Of a stretch of DNA of 64,000 bases, positions 37,847 to 50,397 are shown piece after piece. The translations under genes and the position numbers were made by a program. Under the pieces are notes generated by a model. The model searched no databases. It worked only from the letters and a program-made list of their open reading frames with translations, and was not told the origin of the DNA. The stretch is from Patellaria atrata CBS 101060 (taxonomy: Eukaryota; Ascomycota; Dothideomycetes; Patellariales; Patellariaceae), in NCBI GenBank assembly GCA_010093705.1, contig MU006090.1, forward strand, positions 833,817 to 897,816, given 5' to 3'. Within the stretch, counting starts at the first letter, position 1; the number at the start of each line of letters is the position of its first letter.

Positions 37847-38961
37847 GTTTGACCGGCCTCTCAGCCTTGCGGCAATAAAGGTCTCGGCGGGAATTGCTCA
37901 ACGACTCGCATCCAGCACCGAAAGGTGAAGGGAAGGTAATGACTGATAGAAAGAAATGAGAAGTTTGATGGAGAATGAAGGAAGATTCGATTGTGGCATC
38001 GTTCGCCAGATATTTTTTTCAAAGAACACTGGAAGGGCTCCATGATGTTCAAATACCAGTGAAGGCGATGACTTTGATGCGTTGGTCTTGCATACTGCTT
38101 CATAAGTTTATTAGAAGCGAGGCGCGGTGCAAGGAGGATGGATGAATGGTTGATGCGTTAGAATATTCCTTCACAGACCATACTGTACCAACGGGCCAGC
38201 CCAAGGTGGCCCTTCAGGGCGACCCGTCTAGTGAGAGGTGTAGTACCCAGTCTTTCATGTATCTGTTCTACCAATGATCATGGAGTATTTCCTCGAATAA
38301 CTGCATGACATGTTGGACTGAAGCTTACAAGATCTTCTCCAATCATAAGCAGAGTACACCAGTCAGATCTGTTATAGGGTGAGATCCATGCAGCCAGCGC
38401 CGACGAGCTCCTTGAGTTGTCAGCGAGCCCTTTTCGCTGTCAGTCGAATTTTGACCCTGACCTGCCAGCGCATCATCGAGTCTTCCTGGAGATGTTCACC
38501 AACTCAGCTTCAGACTTGGATACTAGCCCATTTCAGTTAATCGAAAAGCTGTTGACAACTCGGAATTGGATAATCGACAACGCGCCACCATACCTGTAGA
38601 CGATGATAACCGTTGCTCTCTAGAGACAGAAAGGTCGCACTATCATCCTTCTTTCTAAAAGTTAACATTCGATACTGTAAATTTAACGGAGTAGGTCGCG
38701 TTTCGCCAGGGAAGAAGATATCTCAGGTGCGTTCGGACTTTGTATAATTGACAGATGCTCTTGTGCTGAGGTGAGGTTAGTGTCCCACGGAATGGGAGAT
38801 CGGAACAGGGAAGCAAAGCACCCCAGTGATGTCACAACATCACTACCTTAGCAGCTCAAGAAAATTCCCCAGACACTACTCGTTGCAAGAATTATTCATT
38901 ATGAACTACCTCGACTTCCAATGAACTCTCTATAGACCTCAAACCACCTTAAGCAGGCACA
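37847..38961. other. divergent promoter region, kinase / calcium uniporter
   Basis: A 1.1 kb spacer between two divergent gene starts. No coding frame with homology is seen. TACTGTAC, eight of the nine bases of the recurrent motif, is at 38181-38188. Confidence 0.55.
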
Positions 38962-40687
38962 ATGCTCTTGCTACGGCAGCGAGCGCTCCCCTTCCTTGTC
39001 CAAGTGGCTCCAGCGACTCGAACAGCTACAACATATAACATCCCTTTTCGCAGATTTCCTGTCCAAGTCAATATAAAAAGATCGATATCTTCGACAATTA
39101 GACGTCTAGGCCTAGAAGGTAGTGTCTATATCCCTGCCGAAAAGCTAAACCACGATGTCACCGAACAGGAAAAGAAAGACTACGATACAGCAGTGGCAGA
39201 GAACAAGGGGAAGGAGGTCCGCACCCCGTGGCATCGTGAGGGTTCAGATACACCACCTGTGTCTAGAGCAAGATCAGCTAGTGCTATGACCAAAGGTACC
39301 TTCCTCCACACCTCATCACGGAGTAGAATTGCTCACCAAATTCTAGGAAAACTTCTTACCACCCCCTCCCGCATGCTGAAACTTATTCTACCTCTAACAA
39401 CTCGAGATAACAACAAGGACCGTAAAGATCAAGCGCCCCTCGCTCTCCTGGTACACCCTCAACAACCCCTCTCTTACCTCGAGCGCCTCATCCAATCAGA
39501 ACTCCCGGTCCTGAAAGATGGCGAAAAAGAGCGCATTCCCAACGTCTGGTTCAGGGCGGAAGATTCGATGCAAGATAGCAATATCGAAGGTAAACAGCTC
39601 CGAAGCGAAGAAGATAAAGAAGACAGAAAAAAGCAAATCAAAGAAGAAGTTGAGGAAGAGCTCGATGAAGAAAACAAGAAGGACTCAAAGGATTTGGACG
39701 AACCCGACAGCGTCCGTATCGATGGAAAAACTCACCGAACTGGGAAACTAAACCGCAAGAGTCCCTCCCGAGCCAAAATGCTCCGTGGTGCTGAAGGAGA
39801 AGGCGGCGTAGAGTCGTACTCTGGCCTAGGACACGAGGCGACTGACGAGCAAAAACCGGAAGAGCGCAAGTTTGTGCGCTGGTCTAGTAGTACTGAGATC
39901 GGTGACTTTATTCGCGACGCTGCTCGTGGACAAGAATTTGCCATCGAGATTGAGGGTGCGCCAAATGACATAAGGGTAGGAGTACCCAGCTTTAATGACC
40001 GCACGTACTATCTTCGCATGCGGTTACGGAATACCAGCAAGAAGATCAGTGAGATGGCGAGCGTGAAGCAGGAGTGCGATAAATTAGCGCACAAGAGCGC
40101 GCAGAGGTTCGCCATGGCCGGCGGTGGTATCCTCTGTGGGTGGTGGTATCTGGTTTACCGGTTGACGTTCGAGACGGAGTTGGGATGGGATGTTATGGAA
40201 CCTGTGACGGTAAGTAATTTCAATACTTTCTCCCTCCAATCTTCAATATATGTTTATATTATTCCCAAAATTCCATCCCTTCAAACTTAATATTCATAAA
40301 ACACCCATCCCCAGTTCAACACAGTCAGTGTGAAGCCGTCATGAATCAGAACTGATGAAACAGTATCTCGTCGGTCTCTCAACCCTCATAGGCGGCTACA
40401 TATGGTTCCTCTACCACAACCGCGAAGTCTCCTACAAGTCCGCCATGAACATCACCATTTCGCGCCGCCAGCAAAAGCTCTATCAAATGCACAGTTTCGA
40501 CCTCGCCAAATGGGAGTCCCTTATTGAAGACGGCAATGCACTCAGGAAGGAGATTAAGGCCGTGGCCAACGAGTATGATGTCGAGTGGAACGAAAAGGAT
40601 GATGAGAGCGATGAGAGGGTGCATGAGGCGTTGAGGAAGGAACGGGAGAAGAAGAAGGGGAAAAAGAAGGATGATGACGAGGATTAG
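38962..40687 (+). CDS. MCU: mitochondrial calcium uniporter (MCU)
   Basis: The product is a 523-aa pore subunit of the inner-membrane calcium uniporter. Exons are 38962-40209 and 40364-40687; the intron is 154 nt, long for this window. The N-terminus is basic and Ser/Arg-rich (a presequence). A matrix domain follows, interrupted by a highly charged Glu/Lys stretch (about 210-260). The pore hallmark is WDVMEPVTYLVG: W409-P414 lies in the loop between helix 1 (about 383-403, FAMAGGGILCGWWYLVYRLTF-like) and helix 2 (about 417-434). Asp410 and Glu413 are the calcium filter residues. The animal form reads DIME, so Val replaces Ile. The C-terminus is a coiled coil ending in a Lys/Asp run. The intron falls directly after the filter loop. 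Filamentous fungi keep MCU but typically lack the EMRE and MICU partners. Confidence 0.95.
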
Positions 40688-40956
40688 GGGTTGGGGTGGA
40701 GTAATGTAAGTGAGATGATTTGGCTAGAGCTAGGGCTAGGAGGAGGATTCGGAAACTTTACCGTGCATAGCGAGGGCGTCAATGGGGATCAAGTGATATC
40801 ACCGTATTCAAATATATTTGCATGTATATAACACCCATGAAGAGACGAGATAGGATCGATCCATGTTTATGAAAAACACGAACTAGAACCGTAAAAAAGT
40901 AATAAATGTTCCATACACCCAAAGAAAAAAGACGAAATCAGCTCTGGACAACCCAT

Positions 40957-42644
40957 CTACCAAATAATTCCACCAGCGGATCTGCACGCTGTGATAAGCG
41001 GCGGCGGCGTCGTTGTTGTGGTAATTGTGATACTATATTTGAATTAGAATATCTAGCGAAGCAAATGGATGAGAGTAAGGAAGGGGGCACCCACGTTTGG
41101 GAAAGAACCTTGGTAGTGGTATAGGAAGTTGTGACCGTGTATTTTGTAACCCTCTTTGTGGGAGTGGGAGCCGTTACCGTGACAACGGGAGCCGTGGTCT
41201 TGCCGCTGAGAACTGTTATAGGAGGAGGTGTGCTGGTAACGACCTTTGTGGTTGGAACTAGGTTTATTTAGTACGGATTCAGTTATATGGACGGAGAGAT
41301 GGTAGTGGACAGGGAGTCCAAATCACTTCCTTGTATGTGGTGTACAGAAGGTTGATAAAGGACACGGCACTCGCCGTTCTCCAGAAAGAAGATTAAATAA
41401 CTCACCTGTGACAGTAACAGTAATAGCTCCTCCTGTACTTGTGCTCGTCGTAGTCACAAAATTTGAGGCGTTTGTCTCGGTAACAACCAATGGCTGTGGA
41501 TCAGGGGCTCGGCCTACGATCTGGCGGACTTCTTGAAGATATGCTCTACGCTTTATGACGCCTTCCACAAGGTCTTTGACGATCTTGTCTTGACTGCGAC
41601 GAATCTTAACCCCTGCGGCATTAGTCTCAAAGGCTTGCGCATGGACAACGGTTGGGATGATAGTAGCTGTGGGATCTGCGAATGGCTGCTTGGTAGGAGT
41701 ATGGCAAGACGCTGTTTTAGTCTTAGTAACTTTGATAACGGAAACAGTGTATTTGGTGGCAAATATGGTCAAGATCGTCTTTGTTGTGGTAACCGTCACC
41801 GGCGCTGGAGTTTTTGTGATTGTTGGAGTAATTGTAGTAGATGGTCTTGTGACAGTTGATGGTGGAAGTACTGAAGTGGAAGTTTCCGTGGTGGTGGCAG
41901 TAGCGCCTATAAGAAGATAGATTAGATCCTATTTAAGTTCCCTTGTGGCGTTGTATTACTTACTAATGACCGGGTTTGTTACGACTAATGCGGTAACAGT
42001 TGGAGTAAACTAAACGTTGACTCTTAGAAAGCTGTGTCATAGGATTTTAGTACGGAAGTGTACGTACAGTTGATGTGCTTTGGGGTCCAACAGTTAGTAC
42101 GAAGTCACGCTCATAGGCAATTGGATCAGCGTCTCCATTATTGCTAATGATGAGGATAGACCAATCTCCTGATATTAGCTGATTTTTGAGGATGGGACTA
42201 GGAAGGTTAGAATTCAATATATCAGTAGATGGGTGTCTAAGTGACTCCTTACCATGTCGACATTCGGGTGGTATCATCAGGTTGCATTGGAGTATCTGAG
42301 CATTGCAGTTGGTCACCATAGGGGTCGACGAGTAGATTAAGAGCGTCGACATTTTGACAATCTGTAAATGTGAGCCTATTTAATCGTCATCAGTGATATA
42401 TGATCATACCATCAAACTGTTGAGCAAACGTGAAGGGCTCGGAAGATAGAGAGTTTTGGAAGTAACTTCCACCATGCTGAAAATCCATGCCGTAAGCGTG
42501 ACAAGTTGGATATTGACGCTTCAGAAGAGAAGAGGACCAGATAGATCGCCCCTCCTCCCTTGGACTTGGGACAAGAGCATGTATGCCATTGGTGAAGAAG
42601 AATGCTAACAGTGCTGCCGCACTAAAAGAGTGAAGGAAGGACAT
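40957..42644 (-). CDS. secreted Thr/Ser-rich protein with Cys-rich N-terminal domain
   Basis: This is a conserved secreted protein of unknown role, 419 aa. Seven minus-strand exons are 42644-42410, 42361-42253, 42197-42068, 42009-41964, 41906-41406, 41257-41095 and 41032-40957; introns are 48-148 nt. A signal peptide (about 1-23, MSFLHSFSAAALLAFFFTNG) is followed by a Kex2-type LLKR/Q site. Residues about 45-155 form a compact domain: CHAYGMDFQHGGSYF, FDDCQNVDALNLLVDPYGDQ, QPDDTTRMSTCPILKNQL and SGDWSILIISNNGDADPIAY. After this come long Thr/Val/Pro repeats such as TVTTTKTI and TVTVTVPTTK, probably O-glycosylated, split by a basic patch with IRRSQD and IKRRAYLQEV. No GPI signal is evident. 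A wall or matrix location is likely. Confidence 0.85.
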
Positions 42645-45600
42645 AGTTAGAACCAGTATAGCTTCGAGGGAGCACAAAGACTACAGAGTCAACTTTAGTA
42701 AAGTCACAATGAATGAATGAAGACTGAGCTCTGCAAGACTAATTGTATACCTATCTGTGAAGGGGACTTTACTATTCTTAATAGGAGATTCCATCTGGGG
42801 CGGTAAGAGTGTTCCGATAACCTCTGATAGTTCCTTGGTCTGGTGTCTCAATCTAGACGGCAACCTCAATCCATAATTAGTTCGTGCTCCCAGCAATGAC
42901 ACCTATTCAACACGGGCCGTACTGCAGGACGATTAAGCGAGTAAGCAATGTTTGACTTTGTAGAACGCCAAAGGCGCCTAGGAAAGATCTTCGCCTAAAG
43001 CATCCGGATAACTGCTTCGCTTCTTCAACAATCTTCGAGGAACTGAACTCGCTTAGAATACGTTCAAGGGGTACACTTTGGAGCAAGGCTGGGTTTGGAT
43101 TCAAATCCCGCATTCCTGCATAGAGCCCTGGTGAGCGAGTGGCTTGCATCTGCCATGTGCGGATGACTGAGCCCCATCCGGGAAACTGGAACGAGGGAAG
43201 TTATTGAAAATCTCTTATAGCTGAAAATTGACATGGATGTATGGTCAACAAAATGTCAGATGAGCGAGAGGACTCATTAGGTCTCACATAGTAGGCAGAT
43301 ATCCACAGGGGGGGCATGATATTGTGGAATGATTTGAAGTTCCATCTGACTGTGTAGAAGAGAAATGCTCAATGTCTCGAGGAAATAATGCTGTATCCCA
43401 GGGGATCCCGAAAGGAGGTTTGTTTTCAGAAGCTATAGATATTGGACGAGCGGTGTAACACCTTCCCAGTATTGACTGAACACGTAGACCCACGGAAAAA
43501 GATCAGGGTAGGGATCCAGTCATAGGGTCAATAAACTATTGAATGTAACTAGCAACATGCAGCTAAACTTCAAATATTGAGTAATAGAATGAGCATAGAG
43601 AAGAGTGTAGAGACAAACACACTGGGAAGAGCAAAGGAAGAGATTCCAAAAAATCCTAGTATCATGAGAAATGGTAAGTCCTGACGCGTACTGCTCGTAA
43701 AGGTTCCGCTTCAACAACAAGGGTAGACGAATGAATTCGGACTTATGCATGGCGTGAATTCTATAATATTTGTATTTTCGGCAGGTTTGCTAATGCTCTT
43801 GTAGGGCCCACTAGTTTTTGTTGGTAAAAATGTACCTACAGTGGAGAATCGAAGGATGAGAATAGGTCTACCTCTCGGCCCTACACTACTAGATCACTAA
43901 ATTACTGAATAGAGATAAGAGAAAGGAGCTTGTTGGCGCCTACGAGCATAAGGCATAGCACTCCCGCAATGCGAGGTCATGGGTAGGCTAATTTGAAAGC
44001 TGTAAGTTCAGAGAACTAGAGGCACCCCAAGGACGGGATCCTCCACCTCTGGAGTAAGTGTATAGGGAGAGGTGAATGTAGATCTCGAAGAGCGGAAGCC
44101 TAAGGAAGGCGAGTGGGAGCTGCAATGCTCTGTCTCATGCAGGAAGTATGTCGTACCATGTTGGTCGATAGTCAGATGTAGAGAAGTCTCCCTGAACCGA
44201 CACTAGGACACGAGAGACAAGCTTTTCTTACCACCTTCGACTCTCCCCCTTGTCCCATGAGGTCGGAACAAGGTGTTACCGACCTTTGCCCGGTCCGCAA
44301 ACTTTTGGCCAATCGTATCTCTTAACCGGTTTTTGGATAATCATCCTCAGGTGTTTCCCTTGCCGGCAGCTCTTGGCTCCCTTAGAACGCGAAAACCGCC
44401 CATCCACGACATCCCAACTCACCACAGCCCACTACGACTTCACCTCCTCCATCTCACTTTGGTTCCAACCCATACCCATTACCCCCACCTTAACCCCCCC
44501 TAAAACAGGGTCTTCTACAGTGATATCAAGAGGTCTACAGTAGTTGACCTTGCTTGCAGGTCTTCTCTCATCCACCCACCCGATTCAGTTGATATCGCCG
44601 GCTTACTTCTCATACCACAACACCGACTCAAACTTACCTAACCACGGCTCGTATAATCCTTCAGCGGGCCTTGCAGCGGAGATCTACAGTCGTAACCTTG
44701 CCGCTGTGGCTTCTTGTTCGTCGTCCCGAACGTGCCGGGCCGCGATGCTCCAAATCTTTGATCTTACTGGATACTTCTAGCTTTCGTCTGTGGCGTCATG
44801 TACTCCTGGTGGCTTACCCTCAGAATACTACTTGCTTGCGCTTCCATGTGCATGATCTTTATCGGCTGTTGTGCTATGCTCACTGCATACGAGACCACCG
44901 AGACCAGATTCCGAGTACTCGGAACGCCAATCCGGGAAAATGCGACAGCTGCGATATCGACCTGTCAGTGGCTGCGGCTACGACCGTACCTGTTGATTTC
45001 TTTCCAGTCTCTCCAGCCCGCATGTTCGTCTGCATTTCTAGTCCTATGTAAGTGTAGAACTTGCAGCTATGCAGATTCCGTCTAATTGCAGGTCACTTGA
45101 AGCGAAGAAGAAGCCACACACTGCAGATCCACATCACACCTGCTGAAGCATCGAACTTATCCGGTGTACGTACCGCTTGTTTCTCCCGATTTCTCCGTCT
45201 CTTTTCTTTGCTTTCCGAATCAGAATAGTCCTTAAGCCGTATAGAATTATACTGTGTCTTTCCTTTAGTACTTGATGACGGTAAGCTTCACGCAAATAAT
45301 TAATCATTCTGAAGATATGCCCATTTGACATATCATCAATTTGTCTGCCTTGCTTACTTTACATTATCCAACAGGGGAGGTAGCCCCCATTTACCAACCA
45401 TCGGCCATATGATATATGGCTGCTCTTCAACATGTATACACCAAACATATGGTAAGTAGTTTGCCGAGCTATCGAAGCAACTGCCGCCCCGAATCCCGGA
45501 CGTCGTACTGTCTCATATAACTGGAGCTGAAAGCTCGAAATATTCATAACATAGTGACACAAAACGTGGTGATCGAACCCATGTTTTCGCAGGGATCTTC

Positions 45601-46054
45601 TTCATTCTAGGATCATGTTCTTACCTCCGACCACCCTGTTCTCCGTTGATCTTTAGAAGACACTAGAACCTCGTGCAGCCTTCAGTCACCATGATGCTGG
45701 GTTTACAGGCCTCAAGCGCGGCTAACCAGATTTCACTTCAAGCACGGGCATAGCTATTCCTAGCACACTGGACGGCAATTGTGCCAATTCTAGATTCTCT
45801 TCAGAGTTGACCGGGTTTTGCTAACTCATAGGGGCTTGCCTGCATGTGAGATATCCAGGTCCACCCTCTACGAGGCCACGACTCAACAGCGGGTGAAATA
45901 GGTAATGCGTTAATATATAATTTGATATCTCCATCTTTTAACAGTCGCTGTTCAGCATTCATCCAAAGGTGTTTCTCCATCTGTCGTTTGCATTCGCAGT
46001 TGTTTTCCAACGGTCCGTCTCTGCGGCCTGAATATTGATAGTGTTTCTATTGCA
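42645..46054. other. 3.4 kb gene-poor stretch with a possible gene remnant
   Basis: No confident gene is found. On the minus strand, 42907-43190 reads like protein (FQFPGWGSVIRTWQMQATRS, then GLYAGMRDLNPNPALLQSVP), and 43640-43750 gives MHKSEFIRLPLLLKRNLYEQ. I could not join these pieces into a gene by splicing, and I do not recognise a family. They may be a decayed gene or chance. The last part is the laccase promoter. Confidence 0.45.
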
Positions 46055-48029
46055 ATGTATTTCAAACAGCTTGTTGCAAGCGTACTCTTACTATGTTCCT
46101 CAAAAACGTTTGGGGAACAACTCCCTCCAGACCACATACTCTGGGGTGAAAGAGGTGCTGCTGGCGCAACTCTTATCCGGCGTCAAGCCACAACTTCGAC
46201 AAGTACACGTGTGCCAGATGCAGCATGCACGAATAGTCCACGATCTCGCAATTGCTGGGACAATGGACATAGTGTAGCTACCGATTTTGATAGGAAATGG
46301 CCCGACACTGGGAAAATTGTTCGAGTAAGATCACCTACAGTCCCTAAGGCTCCTGCCTTCAGATACTGATTCTTCTTAGTATTCTCTTACCGTGACTAAC
46401 TCTACATGTAATCCTGATGGAAATGGAAATCGTCCATGTCTTTTGATTAACGGTCGGTACCCAGGACCAGTGATTACTGCAGGTAAGAAACTCTGGATCG
46501 AAATGTCGAAATTTGTACTAAGTCCGAATAGATTGGGGTGACACACTGCAAGTCACTGTGAAGAACTCCATGCAGGATAATGGAACATCCATCCATTGGC
46601 ATGGTCTTCGTCAGTTGAATACAGTAACCCATGATGGCGTGAATGGAATTACTGAATGTAAGTATCATCATCATCAGAATGTGATTCGAGATTGGCATTC
46701 TTATGAATGTGTAAAGGTCCCATTGCGCCGGGAGATACGAGAGTTTACACTTTCAAGTGTACTCAATTCGGGACTACCTGGTATCACTCGCATTTTAGTG
46801 CTCAATATGGTGATGGTGTGGTCGGCACAATCATGATCAACGGTCCTGCTAGTGCCAACTACGATATTGACCTTGGGACGTATCCGGTGACTGATTGGTA
46901 CTATAAAACAGCATTCCAATTGGAAGAAGAAGCGGACGCAGCCCTCCAGTCAGGCCGTGGACCGCCCCCAGGCGACAATATCCTTGTAAACGGTACCAAT
47001 AAGAATCCCAATGGCGGCGGTAGTTATGGTACCGTCAAGATCACCAAGGGCAAGAAATACCGTTTACGTCTCATCAACACAAGTGTGGATGCTAATATTC
47101 GCGTTTCTCTGGATAACCACCCTTTTCAAATCATCACTGCTGATCTAGTGCCCATAAAACCTATTACCGCAAATTGGGTCCTCCTCGCTATTGGCCAGCG
47201 TTACGATGTAATCTTTACCGCCAATCAGACCGAGGGTAGCTACTGGTTCAGAGCTGAAATCGCTCGTGACTGTGCAAGCGCGAACAACTATTTTGGTCGA
47301 AGTATATTCACCTACGACACGGTTGCAGTCACTACACCGACATCTACTGCAGCAACAGCTCCAAACACATGCGTGGACATGGGACCGCTCGTCCCGTGGG
47401 TTGCTAACACCGTTCCTAGTGATCTATTCACTAGTCAAGTCAAGAACCTGAACGTGGACATAGGTGTGGAGCAAATTACCACTAACGGTAAAAATATCGT
47501 CGTCTGGGGTGTCAATTTGACTGCTATTGACATCGCTTGGGACAAACCCACCATCCAATATGTCATTGACCGCAATACAAGCTATCCGCGGACATACAAC
47601 CTGATAGAAATTCCAAATGAAGGAACTTGGACATATTGGATCATCCAAGAGACACCTGGAACACCAGTACCTATTCCTCATCCAATTCATTTGCACGGAC
47701 ACGACTATTACGTCCTTGGAGCTGGCACTGGCCTATTCGACAAGACTACATCCACAGCCACGCTGCAATTTAACAATCCAATCCGACGAGACACAGCGTT
47801 CTTACCTGCGAACGGTTGGCTGGCGATCGCTTTCCCAACTGACAATCCTGGCGCTTGGTTGATGCATTGTCACATCGCATGGCATGTCAGCCAAGGACTC
47901 GGGGTCCAATTCCTCGAAAGCAAGAGCACCATTCCTTTGCCTGGATCTGACTGGCACAATACCTGCAACAAGTGGCGTACCTACTGGGATGGAACTCCAG
48001 CATGGCCTAAGCAAGATTCAGGCTTGTAG
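46055..48029 (+). CDS. secreted laccase (multicopper oxidase)
   Basis: The product is a 603-aa blue copper oxidase that takes electrons from phenols and reduces oxygen to water outside the cell. Exons are 46055-46324, 46380-46482, 46532-46657 and 46717-48029; introns are 55, 49 and 59 nt. The signal peptide is about residues 1-20 (MYFKQLVASVLLLCSSKTFG), and a dibasic LIRRQ site suggests Kex2 removal of a propeptide. All four copper motifs are present: HWHG (146-149), HSHFSAQYGDG (190-200), HPIHLHGHD (488-496) and HCHIAWH (550-556). The protein ends exactly in DSGL, the C-terminal plug typical of ascomycete laccases. Several N-x-T/S sites fit a glycoprotein. Substrate and role (lignin, pigment or detoxification) cannot be told. 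Confidence 0.96.
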
Positions 48030-49400
48030 GAATGGGTTCTCTTGGTTTGAAATATTTACTCTCGTTTTTTTTCCTATTTCCGAAGCAAAGAGCAATAATG
48101 TCTGTGGATCTGCTCTCCTCTATCCATTCATTTACGATGCAGGTCATGTTTGATACATGATCACATTGATTGGTGTGGTTAGCTAGGTATTGTAAACAAT
48201 AAACGAGTTTTGTTCTAAATAAAGCACATATTATCGTTATAGCGCGCGTGGACCTATAAACAACATTACACTGCGTTCAGAGTAGCTAAGCCCTATCTAT
48301 TGCGTTACTTAGAGTTATGACCACAATGAATACTCGTATATCTTACCTGAACCTTTTCGTGGGGTCGATGAATAGTTGGTCCCGAGGTCTCCGATCATAA
48401 TGTTGCTTACTATTCGAATACGCAACCGTCTATATAATCCACTGACGTCCAAACAAAATGTCACGCAATAGACAAGTCGGCGAGACATCAAGGGGAAGAG
48501 ACAGAAAGTAGGCGTGGACATGACCTGGGGTGCATATTCTGTCTAATTCTGCCACGTGCATGAATCCCGCCAGGATGGTCAGAGTGCGCCAGGTTATCTT
48601 CTTTTCCTTTACAAGTATTCCTAGTAAACGGAAATCCTGGAAATGGGGGAGGATCGGTAGCCGAATCACGCCGAGCACATGCATACACGGCACTTTTCTG
48701 GATTCTCGGAGCTATCCATACCTGGTTCACCACCCTGTCTCTGCACGCCCATTCCTCCCAAACGAGGTCCATAAACACTCAGCACCAACACACCACAAGC
48801 CTAATTCCAATACTGTGTACTACGAACATTTGTAAGAGCCAAGAAGGGGCCTTAAATTCTGTGGAGATCTCTATACTCGCTATAGTGAATGCCGAGTGCC
48901 TCACTATTTGTCATTAGACTAAATGCCGTATAAACGCTTTCCCTTCACCCTATCTGCCGTATAAAGAATTCTATCCTATCAGCCACACTTTGCTTGCAAT
49001 GTTTATACTTGTATTCTCGAAACGCAACGAGGTATCTCTTGCCGACTACCAGAAACAGAAGGTGCGAAAGTACATTTCAGTATCCCCACGCGCCAGCAAC
49101 TCAATGACATTGAACATACCAATATTCGTTCCAAGACCAGAAGACCACGAATCCAGATGGAAAGATGCGCCAATCCTAAACATACAACCCTACTTTCTCC
49201 CTTTCTAGACGTGCAAACCCACAACATCCATAACCGAGTTATTTCCAAGTCCCGAAGCGTCAGTATCCCAAACCAGTACCTTTCCCGTCATACATGCCAG
49301 AATCATCCCATGGGGGTCTTCCAAATCATCAGTAGGCCAGGCCCATATCCCGTCCGTCAACCATCAGTTACACAACCATATCCCCTTCACCGCTCGTGGC
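48030..49400. other. intergenic region between convergent genes
   Basis: This 1.37 kb lies between the laccase 3' end and the 3' end of a minus-strand gene. Short open frames near 48500-48800 show no homology. Confidence 0.55.
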
Positions 49401-49814
49401 TCATTTCTCCTCGGTTTCTTTCTTCATCACTTTCTCCACACCCTCATCCTTCCCCCTCGCACCCCTCTCGACAATCTCCTCTTGTCCCTCTTCCTCAATC
49501 TCACTCCCACTCCCGCTGCTACTACTATCCATCCCACTGAACAGCTCCTCGAAGCGCCTATTCGCCCTCTGCTCTCTATCCTCAGCCATCAACCCTTCCT
49601 CTATGCTCTCAGGTTCCTCTGTGGTCTCGACTTCGATGGGCTCCCCACCAGCACCCTCGGCACCTTCGGGACCTCCGGTGCCTTCGGCCCCTTCTTCCTC
49701 GGCCTTAGCTGCATCGAGGAGTGCGCGCTTGCGCTGGGCGAGGCGTGCAGCGAATTGGCGACGGGCGCGGGAGGGGGGAATATGAAGTGGTGCGGGGATT
49801 GAGGAGGAGGATGG
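49401..49814 (-). CDS. last exon of an acidic protein, 5' end unresolved
   Basis: I do not recognise the protein. The exon reads PSSSSIPAPLHIPPSRARRQ, then FAARLAQRKRALLDAAKAEE, an acidic Gly/Glu region, REQRANRRFEELFSG, a Ser run and a Glu/Lys-rich end, with the stop at 49401-49403. A 3' splice site (CCTATAG) lies just before 49814, and in this frame a stop (that same TAG) blocks reading further upstream, so at least one more exon must exist. I could not find a start exon that joins in phase; a candidate 23-nt intron right upstream is too short and out of phase. The basic helix followed by an acidic tail suggests a nuclear or ribosome-linked protein, but this is only a guess. Confidence 0.55.
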   Translation of the reverse strand, partial: PSSSSIPAPLHIPPSRARRQFAARLAQRKRALLDAAKAEEEGAEGTGGPEGAEGAGGEPIEVETTEEPESIEEGLMAEDREQRANRRFEELFSGMDSSSSGSGSEIEEEGQEEIVERGARGKDEGVEKVMKKETEEK

Positions 49815-50397
49815 CTATAGGAGATCGTTAGTGATACGATATAAGGTGGGTTGGAGGATATGAATAGGCATCTTAGAAGCGAGTAGAGTAAGAACGATAT
49901 GGGGTCACAAATCGAGAAAATCAGGAGAACAAGTAAGTGAACATCTTGCGCGCGTAGAACGTAGAAGAGATAACTTCGTCCTATCGTACATGAGAAGGGG
50001 TAATTGTTGCTTTGGTTGAAGTTGACAGTGGGCCCGGTACAGAGGAAACAGCATAACCCCTACCCGTCGAGGCCAAAAGCAATGGTGAGTTCGTGTCTTC
50101 CGAAGCGGTGGCTTGGGCTGTCGCTCTCTGTATCGTGCTATCGTCGACCTCTTACAACTGGAAGAAAATGGGGCGCATAAAAATACAGAGAGGAGCACAT
50201 CTTGTTCAAAGAAAGTGAAGCACATATATCGAGGTGAAAAGATTTACAAGCACATCGCTTGAGGTGGTAGTCGTTACAATATGTAGAAAACATGTGCGTA
50301 AAATGCAGAGCAACAACATGCAATGCTAGACATCTTATCATAAAGGGGCATGAAACCGGAACACACCAGAACGATGCAGTGCATGGGGAATTTATCG
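49815..50397. other. spacer, probably containing the missing 5' exon of the gene ending at 49401
   Basis: A 583-nt stretch downstream of the SAP gene. Short frames occur, such as one starting MYDRTKLSLLRSTRARC near 49990, but none splices in phase to the exon at 49814. Confidence 0.4.
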